From contig JBGOZF010000016.1 in the NCBI GenBank assembly GCA_041480065.1, positions 10,095 through 74,094 on the forward strand: a stretch of DNA of 64,000 nucleotides. Reading direction: 5' to 3'. This document shows positions 35,491 to 46,079 of this stretch, piece after piece. Made by a program: the position numbers and the translations under genes. Numbering within the stretch: the first letter of the stretch is position 1; the number at the start of each line of letters is the position of its first letter. Under the pieces are notes generated by a model. The model worked only from the letters and a program-made list of their open reading frames with translations. It searched no databases and was not told where the DNA came from. The DNA comes from Fen-999 sp041480065. Its GTDB lineage: Bacteria; Pseudomonadota; Gammaproteobacteria; Burkholderiales; Rhodocyclaceae.

Positions 35491-36061
35491 GTTGCATCCG
35501 TGCCACAGCAGTGGTCGCATGTGGCGCCAATATGAAATAAGTGTTGCAACCAAAAAATCGGCCTACTACAATTAGTCGTAATGAGCTATGGGCACACTAC
35601 ATCTAGTAGGTCGTGGTTGGAGTGCCCAGTTCGGCTTCGGGACTGACCAGGAGACGCTCGATGCAGGTTGCTAGGGATGCGAACGGTCACAGGCCTCGGC
35701 CTCGCCAATGCCATCCCCTTCCTTTTGCCGCGTTCTCCGCTCTCTTCAGCCTCCCGCAATTCTTCTTCGCCGCTCCCTCCGATCAGCCGTCGATCCGGCA
35801 AACCCTGTTGCCGTGCGCCTTGGCGCGGACTGCGCGCATCGTCGCGCGCACCAACACGAGCGGGAAAACCGAATCCATGAGGTGGGGCAATACCGTGCTC
35901 CCGCAGTTGCACGCTTTTCCAAAGCGCAGTGATGGCTGGAAAAACGTGAGGAATTCATCGCTTTCAATTGTTTGAAGGCGTTGAATAATCCGTGCTAACC
36001 CAAGACGGGTTGAAGTTGTTTGAGATGTTTCTTTCCTGTTACTTTGTGAAGGAGGTTCGAC
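35491..36061. other. 571-base gap upstream of the histone-like gene
   Basis: This gap has no gene I can support; open frames on both strands lack domains and ribosome sites. The left third is unusually AT-rich for the window. It contains an inverted repeat CCTACTA (35562-35568) / TAGTAGG (35604-35610) around a 35-base spacer. The right end is also AT-rich and should hold the promoter of the histone-like gene, though I cannot place it firmly. An undetected small RNA is possible. Confidence 0.4.
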
Positions 36062-36652
36062 ATGGCTGAACAGAAGAAGGCCAAGAAACCCGCGGCGAAG
36101 AAGCCCGCCGCTAAGAAGGCCGCTCCGGCGAAGAAGCCGGTAGCGAAGAAACCCGCGGCGAAGAAGCCTGCCGCTAAGAAGGCTGCTCCGGCGAAGAAAC
36201 CCGCCGCGAAGAAGCCCGCTGCCAAGAAGCCGGCAGCGAAGAAGCCAGCTGTGAAGAAGGCTGCTGCCAAGAAGCCGGCAGCGAAAAAGCCCGTAGCGAA
36301 GAAGGCTGTCGCGAAGAAGCCCGCTGCCAAGAAGCCGGTAGCGAAGAAGGCTGCTGCGAAGAAGCCCGCTGCCAAGAAGCCGGCAGCGAAGAAGCCTGCT
36401 GCAAAGAAGCCCGCAGCGAAGAAGCCGGCCGCAAAAAAGCCGGCTGCTAAGAAGCCCGTAGCCAAGAAGGCTGCTGCGAAGAAACCTGCTGCCAAGAAGC
36501 CGGCGGCCAAGAAGGCTGCTGCCAAGAAGCCTGCCGCGCCCGCCGCGGCCCCTGCACCGGCAGCTCCTTCCACCGCTGCAGCGCCCGGCCTCAAGTCCTC
36601 GCTGAACCCGGCGGCGGCCTGGCCGTTCCCGACTGGCTCGCGTCCGTCCTAA
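36062..36652 (+). CDS. Histone H1-like Lys/Ala/Pro repeat protein
   Basis: A 196-residue, extremely basic protein built from some thirty KKPAAKK / KKAAAKK / KKPVAKK units (residues ~5-155), followed by an Ala/Pro-rich stretch and a short tail ending FPTGSRPS. This is the AlgP / histone H1-like C-terminal type of nucleoid protein, which binds DNA through charge. The ATG at 36062 has GGAGG 7 bases upstream. The repeat coding is nearly periodic at DNA level and is prone to length change. A strong terminator follows at 36746. Confidence 0.9.
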   Translation: MAEQKKAKKPAAKKPAAKKAAPAKKPVAKKPAAKKPAAKKAAPAKKPAAKKPAAKKPAAKKPAVKKAAAKKPAAKKPVAKKAVAKKPAAKKPVAKKAAAKKPAAKKPAAKKPAAKKPAAKKPAAKKPAAKKPVAKKAAAKKPAAKKPAAKKAAAKKPAAPAAAPAPAAPSTAAAPGLKSSLNPAAAWPFPTGSRPS

Positions 36653-36745
36653 TCGGCGACCGGGAAATCCCCAAGTGGGTGGCGGTGGCTAGCAAGCGCC
36701 GTCGCCCACGTCCGGTTCCTCGGGCGGGGACGACCCCTTAAGGCT

Positions 36746-36775
36746 CGGCGGCTGCGTCATGTAGCCGCCGTTTTT
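36746..36775 (+). terminator. Rho-independent terminator after the histone-like gene
   Basis: A perfect 8-bp stem CGGCGGCT (36746-36753) / AGCCGCCG (36763-36770) around a 9-base loop is followed at once by TTTTT. It lies 94 bases after the histone-like stop and just before the convergent aminotransferase gene. Confidence 0.85.
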
Positions 36776-36792
36776 CCTTTGCGCTTCCCTTC

Positions 36793-37956
36793 CTACCTGT
36801 TGGTACGGAAGAAGCGTTCCATTCGCGCCAAACCCTCCTCGATCCGATCGCGCGCCACGGTGTAGGCGAAACGCATGTGCCGCTCGGGAGCGAAGCTGCC
36901 GAAATCCAGCCCGGGTGTGGCGGCAACGCCGGCGTGTTCCACCAGTCTCTGCGCCAGGGAGAAGCTGTCGCCGTCGAGTCGCGATGAGTCGGCGTAGACG
37001 TAGAAGGCGCCTTGCGGCGGTGCCTTGACCTCGAAACCGAGCGTCTGCAGGCCGGGCAACAGTACATCCCGCCGGGCCGCGAACTGCGCACGTCGGCTCT
37101 CGAGTATCTCGATGGTGTCGGGCCGGAAGGCTGCCAGCGCCGCATGCTGTGCCGGGGTGGGCGGCGAGATGTAGAGGTTCTGGGCCAGCTTCTCGATTTC
37201 GCGTACGCAATCCCTGGGCGCCACCAGCCAGCCCAGGCGCCAGCCGGTCATGCCGAAATACTTGGAGAAGCTGTTGATGACGAAAATGTCGTCGCCCAGG
37301 GCAAGTGCGGTTTCGGCGTCGAAGCCGTATGTGAGGCCGTGATAGATCTCGTCCACCAGCAGCGCACCGCCGCGCTCACGAACGGTCCGATGCAAGGCGG
37401 CGAGTTGCGGCAGCGTCAGCAGCGTGCCGGTCGGGTTCGCCGGCGTGGCGACCAGGAGCGCTCGCGTCCGCGGCGACCAGTTTGCCGCCACTTGTCCCGG
37501 CGTTGGTTGATACGAGGTCGTGGCGTCCACCTGTATCGGGCAAGTCCGGCCCTCGAAGGCGCGGACGAAATGCCGGTTGCAGGGGTAGCCGGGATCGGGC
37601 AGCAACACCTCGTCGCCGGGATCGATCAGGATGCCCAAGGCCAACAGCAAGGCACCCGACGCGCCGGCGGTGACGATGATGCGTTCCGGCTCCACCGCCA
37701 CCCCGTAGCGATTCCGGTAATGCCCCGCGATCGCTTCGCGCAGCTTCGGAATTCCCAGCGCATGGGTGTAATGGACGTCGCCGGTGGCAATGAAGCGCCG
37801 GGCGGCTTCGATCACCGGTGCGGGCGTCGGGAAGTCGGGCTCGCCGACCTCCATGTGCACCATGTCGCGGCCCTGGGCCTCGAAGGCCTTGGCCTTCGCC
37901 ATCAACTCCATGACGTGGAAGGGGGCGATGTCGGCCATGCGGGCGGCGAATTTCAC
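36793..37956 (-). CDS. Class I PLP-dependent aminotransferase
   Basis: A 387-residue fold-type I aminotransferase. The PLP lysine is K232 in SFSKYFGMTGWR, with D202 (LVDEIYHG) holding the pyridine ring and NPTG at 174-177. The substrate is not certain: the sequence resembles the large group annotated as aspartate/alanine-type aminotransferases. It runs in the same direction as pckG, but a strong terminator between them argues for separate transcription. ATG 37956 is used. Confidence 0.88.
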   Translation of the reverse strand: MKFAARMADIAPFHVMELMAKAKAFEAQGRDMVHMEVGEPDFPTPAPVIEAARRFIATGDVHYTHALGIPKLREAIAGHYRNRYGVAVEPERIIVTAGASGALLLALGILIDPGDEVLLPDPGYPCNRHFVRAFEGRTCPIQVDATTSYQPTPGQVAANWSPRTRALLVATPANPTGTLLTLPQLAALHRTVRERGGALLVDEIYHGLTYGFDAETALALGDDIFVINSFSKYFGMTGWRLGWLVAPRDCVREIEKLAQNLYISPPTPAQHAALAAFRPDTIEILESRRAQFAARRDVLLPGLQTLGFEVKAPPQGAFYVYADSSRLDGDSFSLAQRLVEHAGVAATPGLDFGSFAPERHMRFAYTVARDRIEEGLARMERFFRTNR

Positions 37957-37965
37957 GGCTATCTC

Positions 37966-37997
37966 CAGAAAAACAAACGGCCGCGCAGGCGCGGCCG
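37966..37997 (-). terminator. Rho-independent terminator after pckG
   Basis: Read on the minus strand, a 9-bp perfect stem CGGCCGCGC/GCGCGGCCG (37978-37986 with 37989-37997; the real loop is probably wider) is followed by TTTGTTTTT. It lies 21 bases after the PEP carboxykinase stop. Confidence 0.88.
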
Positions 37998-38017
37998 TCG
38001 GTTGACGACGACGCCCG

Positions 38018-39844
38018 TCAGTCGGTCAGGGCCAGCTCGAACAGGGCACGCTTCAGCGCCAGTTCCTTCGGCAGCTTCTCGCCCATCTTGTCGAACCATT
38101 CCTTGTGCGAAGCCAGTTCCTGCCGCCAGGCGTCGGCATCGACAGCGGTCAGTTCGTTGAACTCGGCCTCGGTGATATCGAGGCCGGTCCAGTCGATGTC
38201 CTCGAAGCGCGGCATCCAGCCCAGCGCGGTCTCGCGAGCGGAAATGTCGCTCTTCACCCGGCCGACGATCCACTTGAGCACGCGCATGTTCTCGCCGAAG
38301 CCGGGCCACATGAACTCGCCCTTCTCGTTCATGCGGAACCAGTTCACGCAGAAGATCTTTGGCGTGTGTTCGACCACATGGCCCATGCGCAGCCAGTGAT
38401 TGAAGTAGTCGCCCATGTGGTAGCCGCAGAAGGGCAGCATGGCGAATGGGTCGCGGCGCACCACGCCCTGCTGGCCGAAAGCCGCCGCAGTGGTTTCGGA
38501 GCCCAGGGTCGAGGCCATGTAGACGCCGTAGTTCCAGTTGAAAGCCTCATAGACCAGCGGCACCGTGGTGGCGCGGCGGCCGCCGAAGATGAAGGCAGAG
38601 ATCGGCACGCCCTCAGGTTTCTCCCAGTCCGAATCGATTGAGGGGCATTGGTATGCCGGTGCCGTGAAGCGCGAGTTGGCGTGGGCGGCCTTGCGGCCGG
38701 CCTTGCCATCGGCCGGCGTCCAGTCCTTGCCCTGCCAGTCGATGCAATGGGCGGGCGGTTCCTTGCTCATGCCCTCCCACCAGACATCGCCGTCGTCGGT
38801 GAGGGCGACGTTGGTGTAGATGATGTTTTCCTTCAGCGTCGCCATGGCGTTGAAGTTGGTCTTTTCGGAGGTGCCCGGCGCGACGCCGAAGTAGCCGGCT
38901 TCCGGGTTGATGGCATAGAAGCGGCCGTCCTTGCCCGGCTTGATCCAGGCGATGTCGTCGCCGACGGTATAGATCTTCCAGCCGTTGAAGGTCTCGGGCG
39001 GAATCAGCATCGCGAAGTTGGTCTTGCCGCAGGCCGACGGGAAGGCCGCCGCGACATAGGTCTTCTCGCCTTCGGGCGATTCGACGCCGAGGATCAGCAT
39101 GTGTTCGGCCAGCCAGCCCTCGTCGCGGGCCATGGTCGAGGCGATGCGCAGGGCCAGGCACTTCTTGCCCAGCAGCGCGTTGCCGCCGTAGCCGGAGCCG
39201 TAGGACCAGATCTCGCGCGTCTCGGGGAAATGCACGATGTACTTGGTGGTCGGGTTGCAGGGCCACTTGGAATCGGCCTGGCCGGGTGCCAGCGGCGCGC
39301 CGATCGAATGCAGACAGGGGACGAACTGGCCGTCGCTGCCGAGCACGTCATGGACCGCCCGGCCCATGCGGGTCATGATGCGCATGTTGACGACGACGTA
39401 GGGGGAGTCGGTGATCTCGACGCCGATCTGGGCAATGGGCGAGCCCAGTGGGCCCATGCTGAAGGGAATCACGTACATTGTGCGGCCGCGCATCGAACCC
39501 TTGAACAGGCCGGTCAGGGTTTCCTTCATCTTGGCCGGGGCTTCCCAGTTGTTGGTGGGGCCGGCGTCTTCCTGTTTCTCGGAACAGATGTAGGTGCGGT
39601 CTTCGACGCGGGCGACGTCGGAAGGATCGGAGCAGGCGAGATACGAATTGGGACGCTTGGCCGGATTGAGCTTGACGAAGGTGCCGCTCTCGACCATCTG
39701 GGCGCAAAGACGGTCGTATTCCTCCTGCGATCCGTCGCACCAGACCACGTGGTCGGGCTGAGCCAGGGCCACAACTTCGGCGACCCAGGCTTTCAGTTTG
39801 GCGTGCCTGACGTACTCGGGCGCGCCGGCATTCGGTTGGCTCAT
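38018..39844 (-). CDS. pckG: Phosphoenolpyruvate carboxykinase (GTP)
   Basis: A 608-residue GTP-dependent PEP carboxykinase, of usual length. It converts oxaloacetate to PEP in gluconeogenesis. Visible features are the kinase-1 P-loop FPSACGKTNFAM (~268-279), the GSGYGGNALLGKKC segment (~225-238) and the kinase-2 region VGDDIAWIKP. The ATG at 39844 has GGAG about 10 bases upstream; a longer frame to 39907 would overlap the divergent promoter region. It is divergent from maeB. Confidence 0.96.
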   Translation of the reverse strand: MSQPNAGAPEYVRHAKLKAWVAEVVALAQPDHVVWCDGSQEEYDRLCAQMVESGTFVKLNPAKRPNSYLACSDPSDVARVEDRTYICSEKQEDAGPTNNWEAPAKMKETLTGLFKGSMRGRTMYVIPFSMGPLGSPIAQIGVEITDSPYVVVNMRIMTRMGRAVHDVLGSDGQFVPCLHSIGAPLAPGQADSKWPCNPTTKYIVHFPETREIWSYGSGYGGNALLGKKCLALRIASTMARDEGWLAEHMLILGVESPEGEKTYVAAAFPSACGKTNFAMLIPPETFNGWKIYTVGDDIAWIKPGKDGRFYAINPEAGYFGVAPGTSEKTNFNAMATLKENIIYTNVALTDDGDVWWEGMSKEPPAHCIDWQGKDWTPADGKAGRKAAHANSRFTAPAYQCPSIDSDWEKPEGVPISAFIFGGRRATTVPLVYEAFNWNYGVYMASTLGSETTAAAFGQQGVVRRDPFAMLPFCGYHMGDYFNHWLRMGHVVEHTPKIFCVNWFRMNEKGEFMWPGFGENMRVLKWIVGRVKSDISARETALGWMPRFEDIDWTGLDITEAEFNELTAVDADAWRQELASHKEWFDKMGEKLPKELALKRALFELALTD

Positions 39845-39895
39845 GGATGCTCCGCGATGAATGGGATTACAAGCAGGGTCGAGAAGTGCTGGAGA

Positions 39896-39908
39896 ATTGT
39901 GCCACAAT
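39896..39908. promoter_or_regulatory. 13-bp palindrome between pckG and maeB (candidate operator)
   Basis: ATTGTG-c-CACAAT is a perfect palindrome in the 100-base gap between two divergent carbon-metabolism genes, 36 bases upstream of the maeB start. It could bind a shared regulator, but the protein is unknown and no match to a named operator is claimed. Confidence 0.4.
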
Positions 39909-39944
39909 CGCCCAAAATGCCAAGATGAAATGAGGAGGTACCGC

Positions 39945-42226
<2,282 letters not shown>

Positions 42227-42230
<4 letters not shown>

Positions 42231-43387
42231 TGCATCCGGTCGGCCCCATGACCGCGCTGGTCGTGTCCGGCGGCGGCGCCCGCGCGGCCTACGAAGTGGG
42301 CGTTCTGAAGGCGCTGCGGGAACTGATGCCGGACCCGCGCCGGAATCCATTCCCCTTGCTTTGCGGTGTCTCGGGCGGCGCTCTCAATGCCACCAGTCTC
42401 GCCATTGCCGCCGAGGATTTCGGCGCCGGCGTGGATGCGCTCGAGTCTTTCTGGAGCGAGTTGCACGCCGGCGACATCTATCGCGCGGATCCGTTGGGCG
42501 TGGCCGTTTCGGGCGGTCGCTGGCTGGGCGCGCTCAGCTTGGGCTGGCTGCTCGCCACCGGCCCGCGGGCGCTGTTCGACAATCGCCCGCTCGACGATCT
42601 GCTGACCAAGCGGCTGGATTTCGTACGCCTTGAGCACGCCATCGCCAACCATGCGATACACGCGCTCAGCATCACCTGCTCGGGCTACACGTCCGGGCAA
42701 TGCGTCAGCTTCTTCCAGGGCCGGGCCGACCTCGAGCCGTGGCAGCGCATGCAGTGGGGCGGCGCCCATGTGAGCCTGGGCGTGCAGCACATCATGGCCT
42801 CCATGGCGGTGCCCTTCCTGTTCCCGGCGGTGAAGCTGCATCGCGAATATTTCGGCGACGGCGTGATGCGCGAACTGGTGCCGCTGTCACCGGCGATCCG
42901 CCTCGGCGCCGATCGCATTCTGGTCATCAGCACCGGGCGCATGACGGTTCCCGACGGCGAGCGCTTGCCCGGCGATCATTACCCCGGCCTAGCCGAGACC
43001 GCCGGTCATGTGCTGTCCGGGATCTATATCGACAGCCTGTCGGCGGATCTCGAGCGCATGGACCAGGTCAACCGGCTGGTATCCCTGATACCCGAAGAGA
43101 CCCGCAAGCAGGAGGGGATCCGCTGGCGACCCATAGAGTTGATGGTGATCGAGCCGTCGGAACGCCTGGATTTCCTCGCCATCGATTACGTCGGCAAGCT
43201 GCCCTGGGCGACGCGCAGCCTGCTGCGGGGCATCGGTGCTGCCGAGCGTGGCGGCGGCGCTTTCGCCAGCTACCTGTTGTTCGAATCGGCCTATACCCGC
43301 GCGTTGATCGATCTTGGCTATCGCGATGCCATGGCTCGCGCCGGCGAGATAATCGCGTTCCTTCGGCTCGATCTCGACGCCAACTGA
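42227..43387 (+). CDS. Patatin-like phospholipase
   Basis: A 386-residue patatin-family serine lipase. The oxyanion loop GGGARA lies at 15-20, the nucleophile S49 sits in GVSGG (47-51), and the Asp of the dyad is in FGDGVMREL (~210). Such enzymes cleave acyl chains from phospholipids in the cytoplasm or at the membrane. No signal peptide is visible. Its start overlaps the maeB stop, so the two are co-translated; the metabolic link is unclear. Confidence 0.88.
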
Positions 43388-43406
43388 AGTTTCTCTTGTA
43401 CCCCTA

Positions 43407-43434
43407 TTGATTTGTTAGCATAATCATCTATATT
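43407..43434 (+). promoter_or_regulatory. Sigma-70 type promoter of the PBP7-like gene, with flanking inverted repeat
   Basis: TTGATT (43407-43412) and TATATT (43429-43434) are separated by 16 bases in an AT-rich island that stands out in this GC-rich window. An inverted repeat TAAAGTTT (43434-43441) / AAACTTTA (43462-43469) starts at the last base of the -10 box and brackets the likely start site, so it may be an operator. Confidence 0.55.
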
Positions 43435-43492
43435 AAAGTTTGCGGCGCTAAAGCCGATGTTAAACTTTAGTGATACTGCAACGGAGGGGTGC

Positions 43493-44476
43493 ATGAGAAA
43501 GGCCTTGATCCTGCTGATGGCCGTAGTCGGCCTGTCCTTCGGAATCGCTGCCGGCGATTCCGTGGCAGCAACCGGCACGCAGAGCAGCGTTAGCAAGCGG
43601 CACGTGAAGGAGAAGAAGGCCGCGGCAAAGATGCACGTCACGATAAGGCATCACAAGAAATCGAAGCACAAGCAGCTTGCCTCGAACGAGGACTCGACGG
43701 TGGCGGCTGATGGCCATGATCCGGTTCTGCGCTCGGCATCGGCGCTGGTCACCGATCAGTCGAACGGCGCGGTCCTGTTCGAGAAGAACGCCGGCGCGGT
43801 GGTGCCGATCGCATCCATTTCGAAGCTGATGACGGCCATGGTCGTCCTCGATGCGAAGCCCGGCCTGAACGACCTGTTGACCATCGAGCAGGACGACGTC
43901 GATACCCTCAAGGGTTCCCACTCGCATCTCAGGGTTGGCAGTCAACTTACTCGCGAGGAAATGCTGCGCCTGGCCCTGATGGCTTCGGAGAACCGCGCTG
44001 CCTCGTCCCTCTCACGCAATTACCCCGGCGGCCGTCAGGCTTTCGTCGCTGCCATGAACGGCAAGGCGCGCTCGCTCGGGCTGACGGAAACCCACTTCGA
44101 GGATCCGACCGGGCTTACGTCCGCCAATGTTTCCAGCGCGCGCGATTTGACGGGGCTGGTTGCTGCCGCGCATGAATACCCGCTGATCCGCGAGTTCACC
44201 ACCACGCCCGAGTACGAGGTGACCGTCGCCGGGCGGCCGCGCATGTTCCACAACACCAACAAGCTGGTGGGCAGTGCCGAATGGAACATCGGCCTTTCCA
44301 AGACGGGCTACATCAGCGAAGCCGGCAAATGCCTGGTGATGCAGGCCTGGGTCAGGAACAAACCGACCATCATCGTGCTGCTCGATTCCGCAGGCAAGCT
44401 GACGCGCATCGGCGACGCCAATCGCATCCGCCGCTGGATCGAACACGCCTCGCTGGCGCAGGGCCAGACGACCTGA
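43493..44476 (+). CDS. pbpG: D-alanyl-D-alanine endopeptidase, PBP7 type
   Basis: A 327-residue low-molecular-weight penicillin-binding protein. The signal peptide is cleaved near residue 20-27. A Lys/His-rich linker (~34-62) precedes the peptidase domain, with SxxK at S108-K111 (IASISKLMT), SxN as S165-E166-N167, and KTG near 270. It cuts cross-links in peptidoglycan in the periplasm. The ATG at 43493 has GGAGGGG about 5 bases upstream; a longer frame from 43457 lacks that. It converges with the IclR gene, with only 9 bases between stops. Confidence 0.9.
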   Translation: MRKALILLMAVVGLSFGIAAGDSVAATGTQSSVSKRHVKEKKAAAKMHVTIRHHKKSKHKQLASNEDSTVAADGHDPVLRSASALVTDQSNGAVLFEKNAGAVVPIASISKLMTAMVVLDAKPGLNDLLTIEQDDVDTLKGSHSHLRVGSQLTREEMLRLALMASENRAASSLSRNYPGGRQAFVAAMNGKARSLGLTETHFEDPTGLTSANVSSARDLTGLVAAAHEYPLIREFTTTPEYEVTVAGRPRMFHNTNKLVGSAEWNIGLSKTGYISEAGKCLVMQAWVRNKPTIIVLLDSAGKLTRIGDANRIRRWIEHASLAQGQTT

Positions 44477-44485
44477 TCTATTGGT

Positions 44486-45274
44486 CTACTTGCCGGGCCT
44501 GATGTGGCCGATGGCTATCGAGATGCCGTCGGCCGTCGTCTTCAGCAAGGCCGCCCATTCCGGGTTGTAGCGATCGGCGGGCGCCGATACCGACAAGCCG
44601 GCGACCAACTCCCCTGAATCGTCCCTGATTGGCGCGGCGACGCAACGCAGGCCCTGTTCGATTTCCTCGTTGTCGTAGGCGACGCCGTGGCGGCGTACTC
44701 TTTCTATTTCCTTTTCCAGGGCGGGCAGCGCGGTGATCGAGGTGGCCGTGAATCCCGGCAGTCCGGTTCGGCGCGCGTACTCGCGCAGCTTGTCGCGGCT
44801 GTCCTCGGCCAGATAGAGCTTGCCGGCTGCGGTGACATGCAGGGGCGCCCGGGCCCCGACCAGATGCACCACGCGTATCGAGGAACGTCCGCTTGACGTA
44901 CGTTCGACGTAGACGATCTCGTCGCCCTGGCGCACGCCCAGATTGACGCTTTCGCCGATCTGTTCATGCAACTGCTGCATCGGCGCTATCGCCGAATCGC
45001 GAATGTTGATGCGCGACTTGACCAGGTTGCCGAGTTCCAGCAGCCGGATGCCGAGTCGGTAGGTTCCAGGCTCCGCGCGCTCGACGAATCCCGTTGCCGA
45101 CATGGCGGCCAGGATGCGATGGGCCGTCGAAGGATGCAGCCCGGTCTCCAGTGCCAGTTGCTTCAGGCTCACGGGATCGTGATAGTACGAAAGCACGTCG
45201 AGCAGTTTCATCATCCGCTCGATGACCTGGATAGGATTCTTGCTTTCGGCGACCTGCGGTGCAGGGAAAGACAT
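44486..45274 (-). CDS. IclR family transcriptional regulator
   Basis: A 262-residue regulator. Residues ~17-80 are the winged helix-turn-helix (LKQLALETGLHPSTAHRILAAM, partly quoted), and ~95-260 are the IclR effector domain with AAPIRDDSGELVAGLSVSAP near 215-234. The ATG at 45274 follows AGGAGG by 8 bases. It is divergent from lutAB, with a small palindrome (45315-45327) between them. The arrangement suggests control of lactate utilisation, but the effector is unknown. Confidence 0.9.
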   Translation of the reverse strand: MSFPAPQVAESKNPIQVIERMMKLLDVLSYYHDPVSLKQLALETGLHPSTAHRILAAMSATGFVERAEPGTYRLGIRLLELGNLVKSRINIRDSAIAPMQQLHEQIGESVNLGVRQGDEIVYVERTSSGRSSIRVVHLVGARAPLHVTAAGKLYLAEDSRDKLREYARRTGLPGFTATSITALPALEKEIERVRRHGVAYDNEEIEQGLRCVAAPIRDDSGELVAGLSVSAPADRYNPEWAALLKTTADGISIAIGHIRPGK

Positions 45275-45314
45275 GGGCTCGGCCTCCTGGATGGCGGTAG
45301 AAGTATGCCACAAT

Positions 45315-45327
45315 GCGGAACGTCCGC
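45315..45327. promoter_or_regulatory. 13-bp palindrome between iclR-type gene and lutA (candidate operator)
   Basis: GCGGA-acg-TCCGC is a perfect inverted repeat midway in the 79-base divergent gap. IclR proteins bind short GGA-N3-TCC-like palindromes, so this is a reasonable operator candidate. A GATAAT at 45334-45339 could be the lutA -10 box. Confidence 0.4.
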
Positions 45328-45353
45328 GCTGTCGATAATCACAGGAGAAACAC

Positions 45354-46079
45354 TTGCGCGTTGCGCTGTTCGTCACTTGCCTCGTTGATATGATGCGTCC
45401 GCGCATCGGCTTTGCCACCCTCCGGCTGCTCGAAGCCGCCGGCTGCGAAGTCGTGGTGCCGGAGACGCAAACCTGTTGCGGCCAGCCGGCATTCAACGGC
45501 GGCGACCGCGCTTCTGCCGCGGCCCTGGCGAAGAAGGTGATCGCCGAGTTCGAAGGATACGACTATGTGGTGGCGCCCTCTGGGTCCTGCGCCGACCACA
45601 TCCGCAACCAATACCCGGGCCTCCTTGCCGATGATCCGGCATGGCACGGCCGCGCCGTCGCCCTGGCGCCACGGGTATTCGAACTGACCGATTTCCTGGT
45701 CAACGTCGCGCGCATGGAGCAACCGCCCGGCGGTTTCCGCGGCAGTATCACCTACCACGACTCCTGCGCCGGCCTGCGCAGCCTGGGGATCAAGAGCCAG
45801 CCTCGGCAACTGCTTTCCCGCATGCCGGGCCTGGAGCTCAAGGAGATGGAAGCTGCGGAGGAATGCTGCGGCTTCGGCGGCACCTTCTCGGTGAAGTTCG
45901 GCGAGGTGTCGGCCGCCATTGCCGAACGCAAGTGCGCCAGGGCCATGTCGAGTGGCGCCGACGCCATCGTCGGCGGCGACCTCGGCTGCCTGCTCAGCAT
46001 CGAGGGCAAGCTGCGCCGCATGGGCGACGACAGGACCCGCGTGCTGCACATTGCCGAAGTGCTGGCCGGAGAGAAGTAA
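45354..46079 (+). CDS. lutA: Lactate utilisation protein LutA/LldE (CCG domain)
   Basis: A 241-residue iron-sulfur protein with two CCG motifs, CCGQPAFNGG at 41-50 and CCGFGGTFS at 171-179, each with partner Cys residues (C9, C79, C138). LutA, LutB and LutC together oxidise L-lactate to pyruvate. The start is TTG 45354, with AGGAGA 7 bases upstream. The stop overlaps the lutB start (TAATG). Confidence 0.92.
   Translation: MRVALFVTCLVDMMRPRIGFATLRLLEAAGCEVVVPETQTCCGQPAFNGGDRASAAALAKKVIAEFEGYDYVVAPSGSCADHIRNQYPGLLADDPAWHGRAVALAPRVFELTDFLVNVARMEQPPGGFRGSITYHDSCAGLRSLGIKSQPRQLLSRMPGLELKEMEAAEECCGFGGTFSVKFGEVSAAIAERKCARAMSSGADAIVGGDLGCLLSIEGKLRRMGDDRTRVLHIAEVLAGEK

Noticed and set aside
35586..35975. 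Overlapping frames on both strands in the gap before the histone-like gene
   Set aside because: Residue composition is Arg/Ser/Pro-rich without motifs, and no ribosome site precedes them.
39861..39944. ATG at 39861 as the maeB start
   Set aside because: It would put the strong AGGAGG at 39933-39938 inside the coding region and adds residues not seen in the family; TTG 39945 fits length and spacing.
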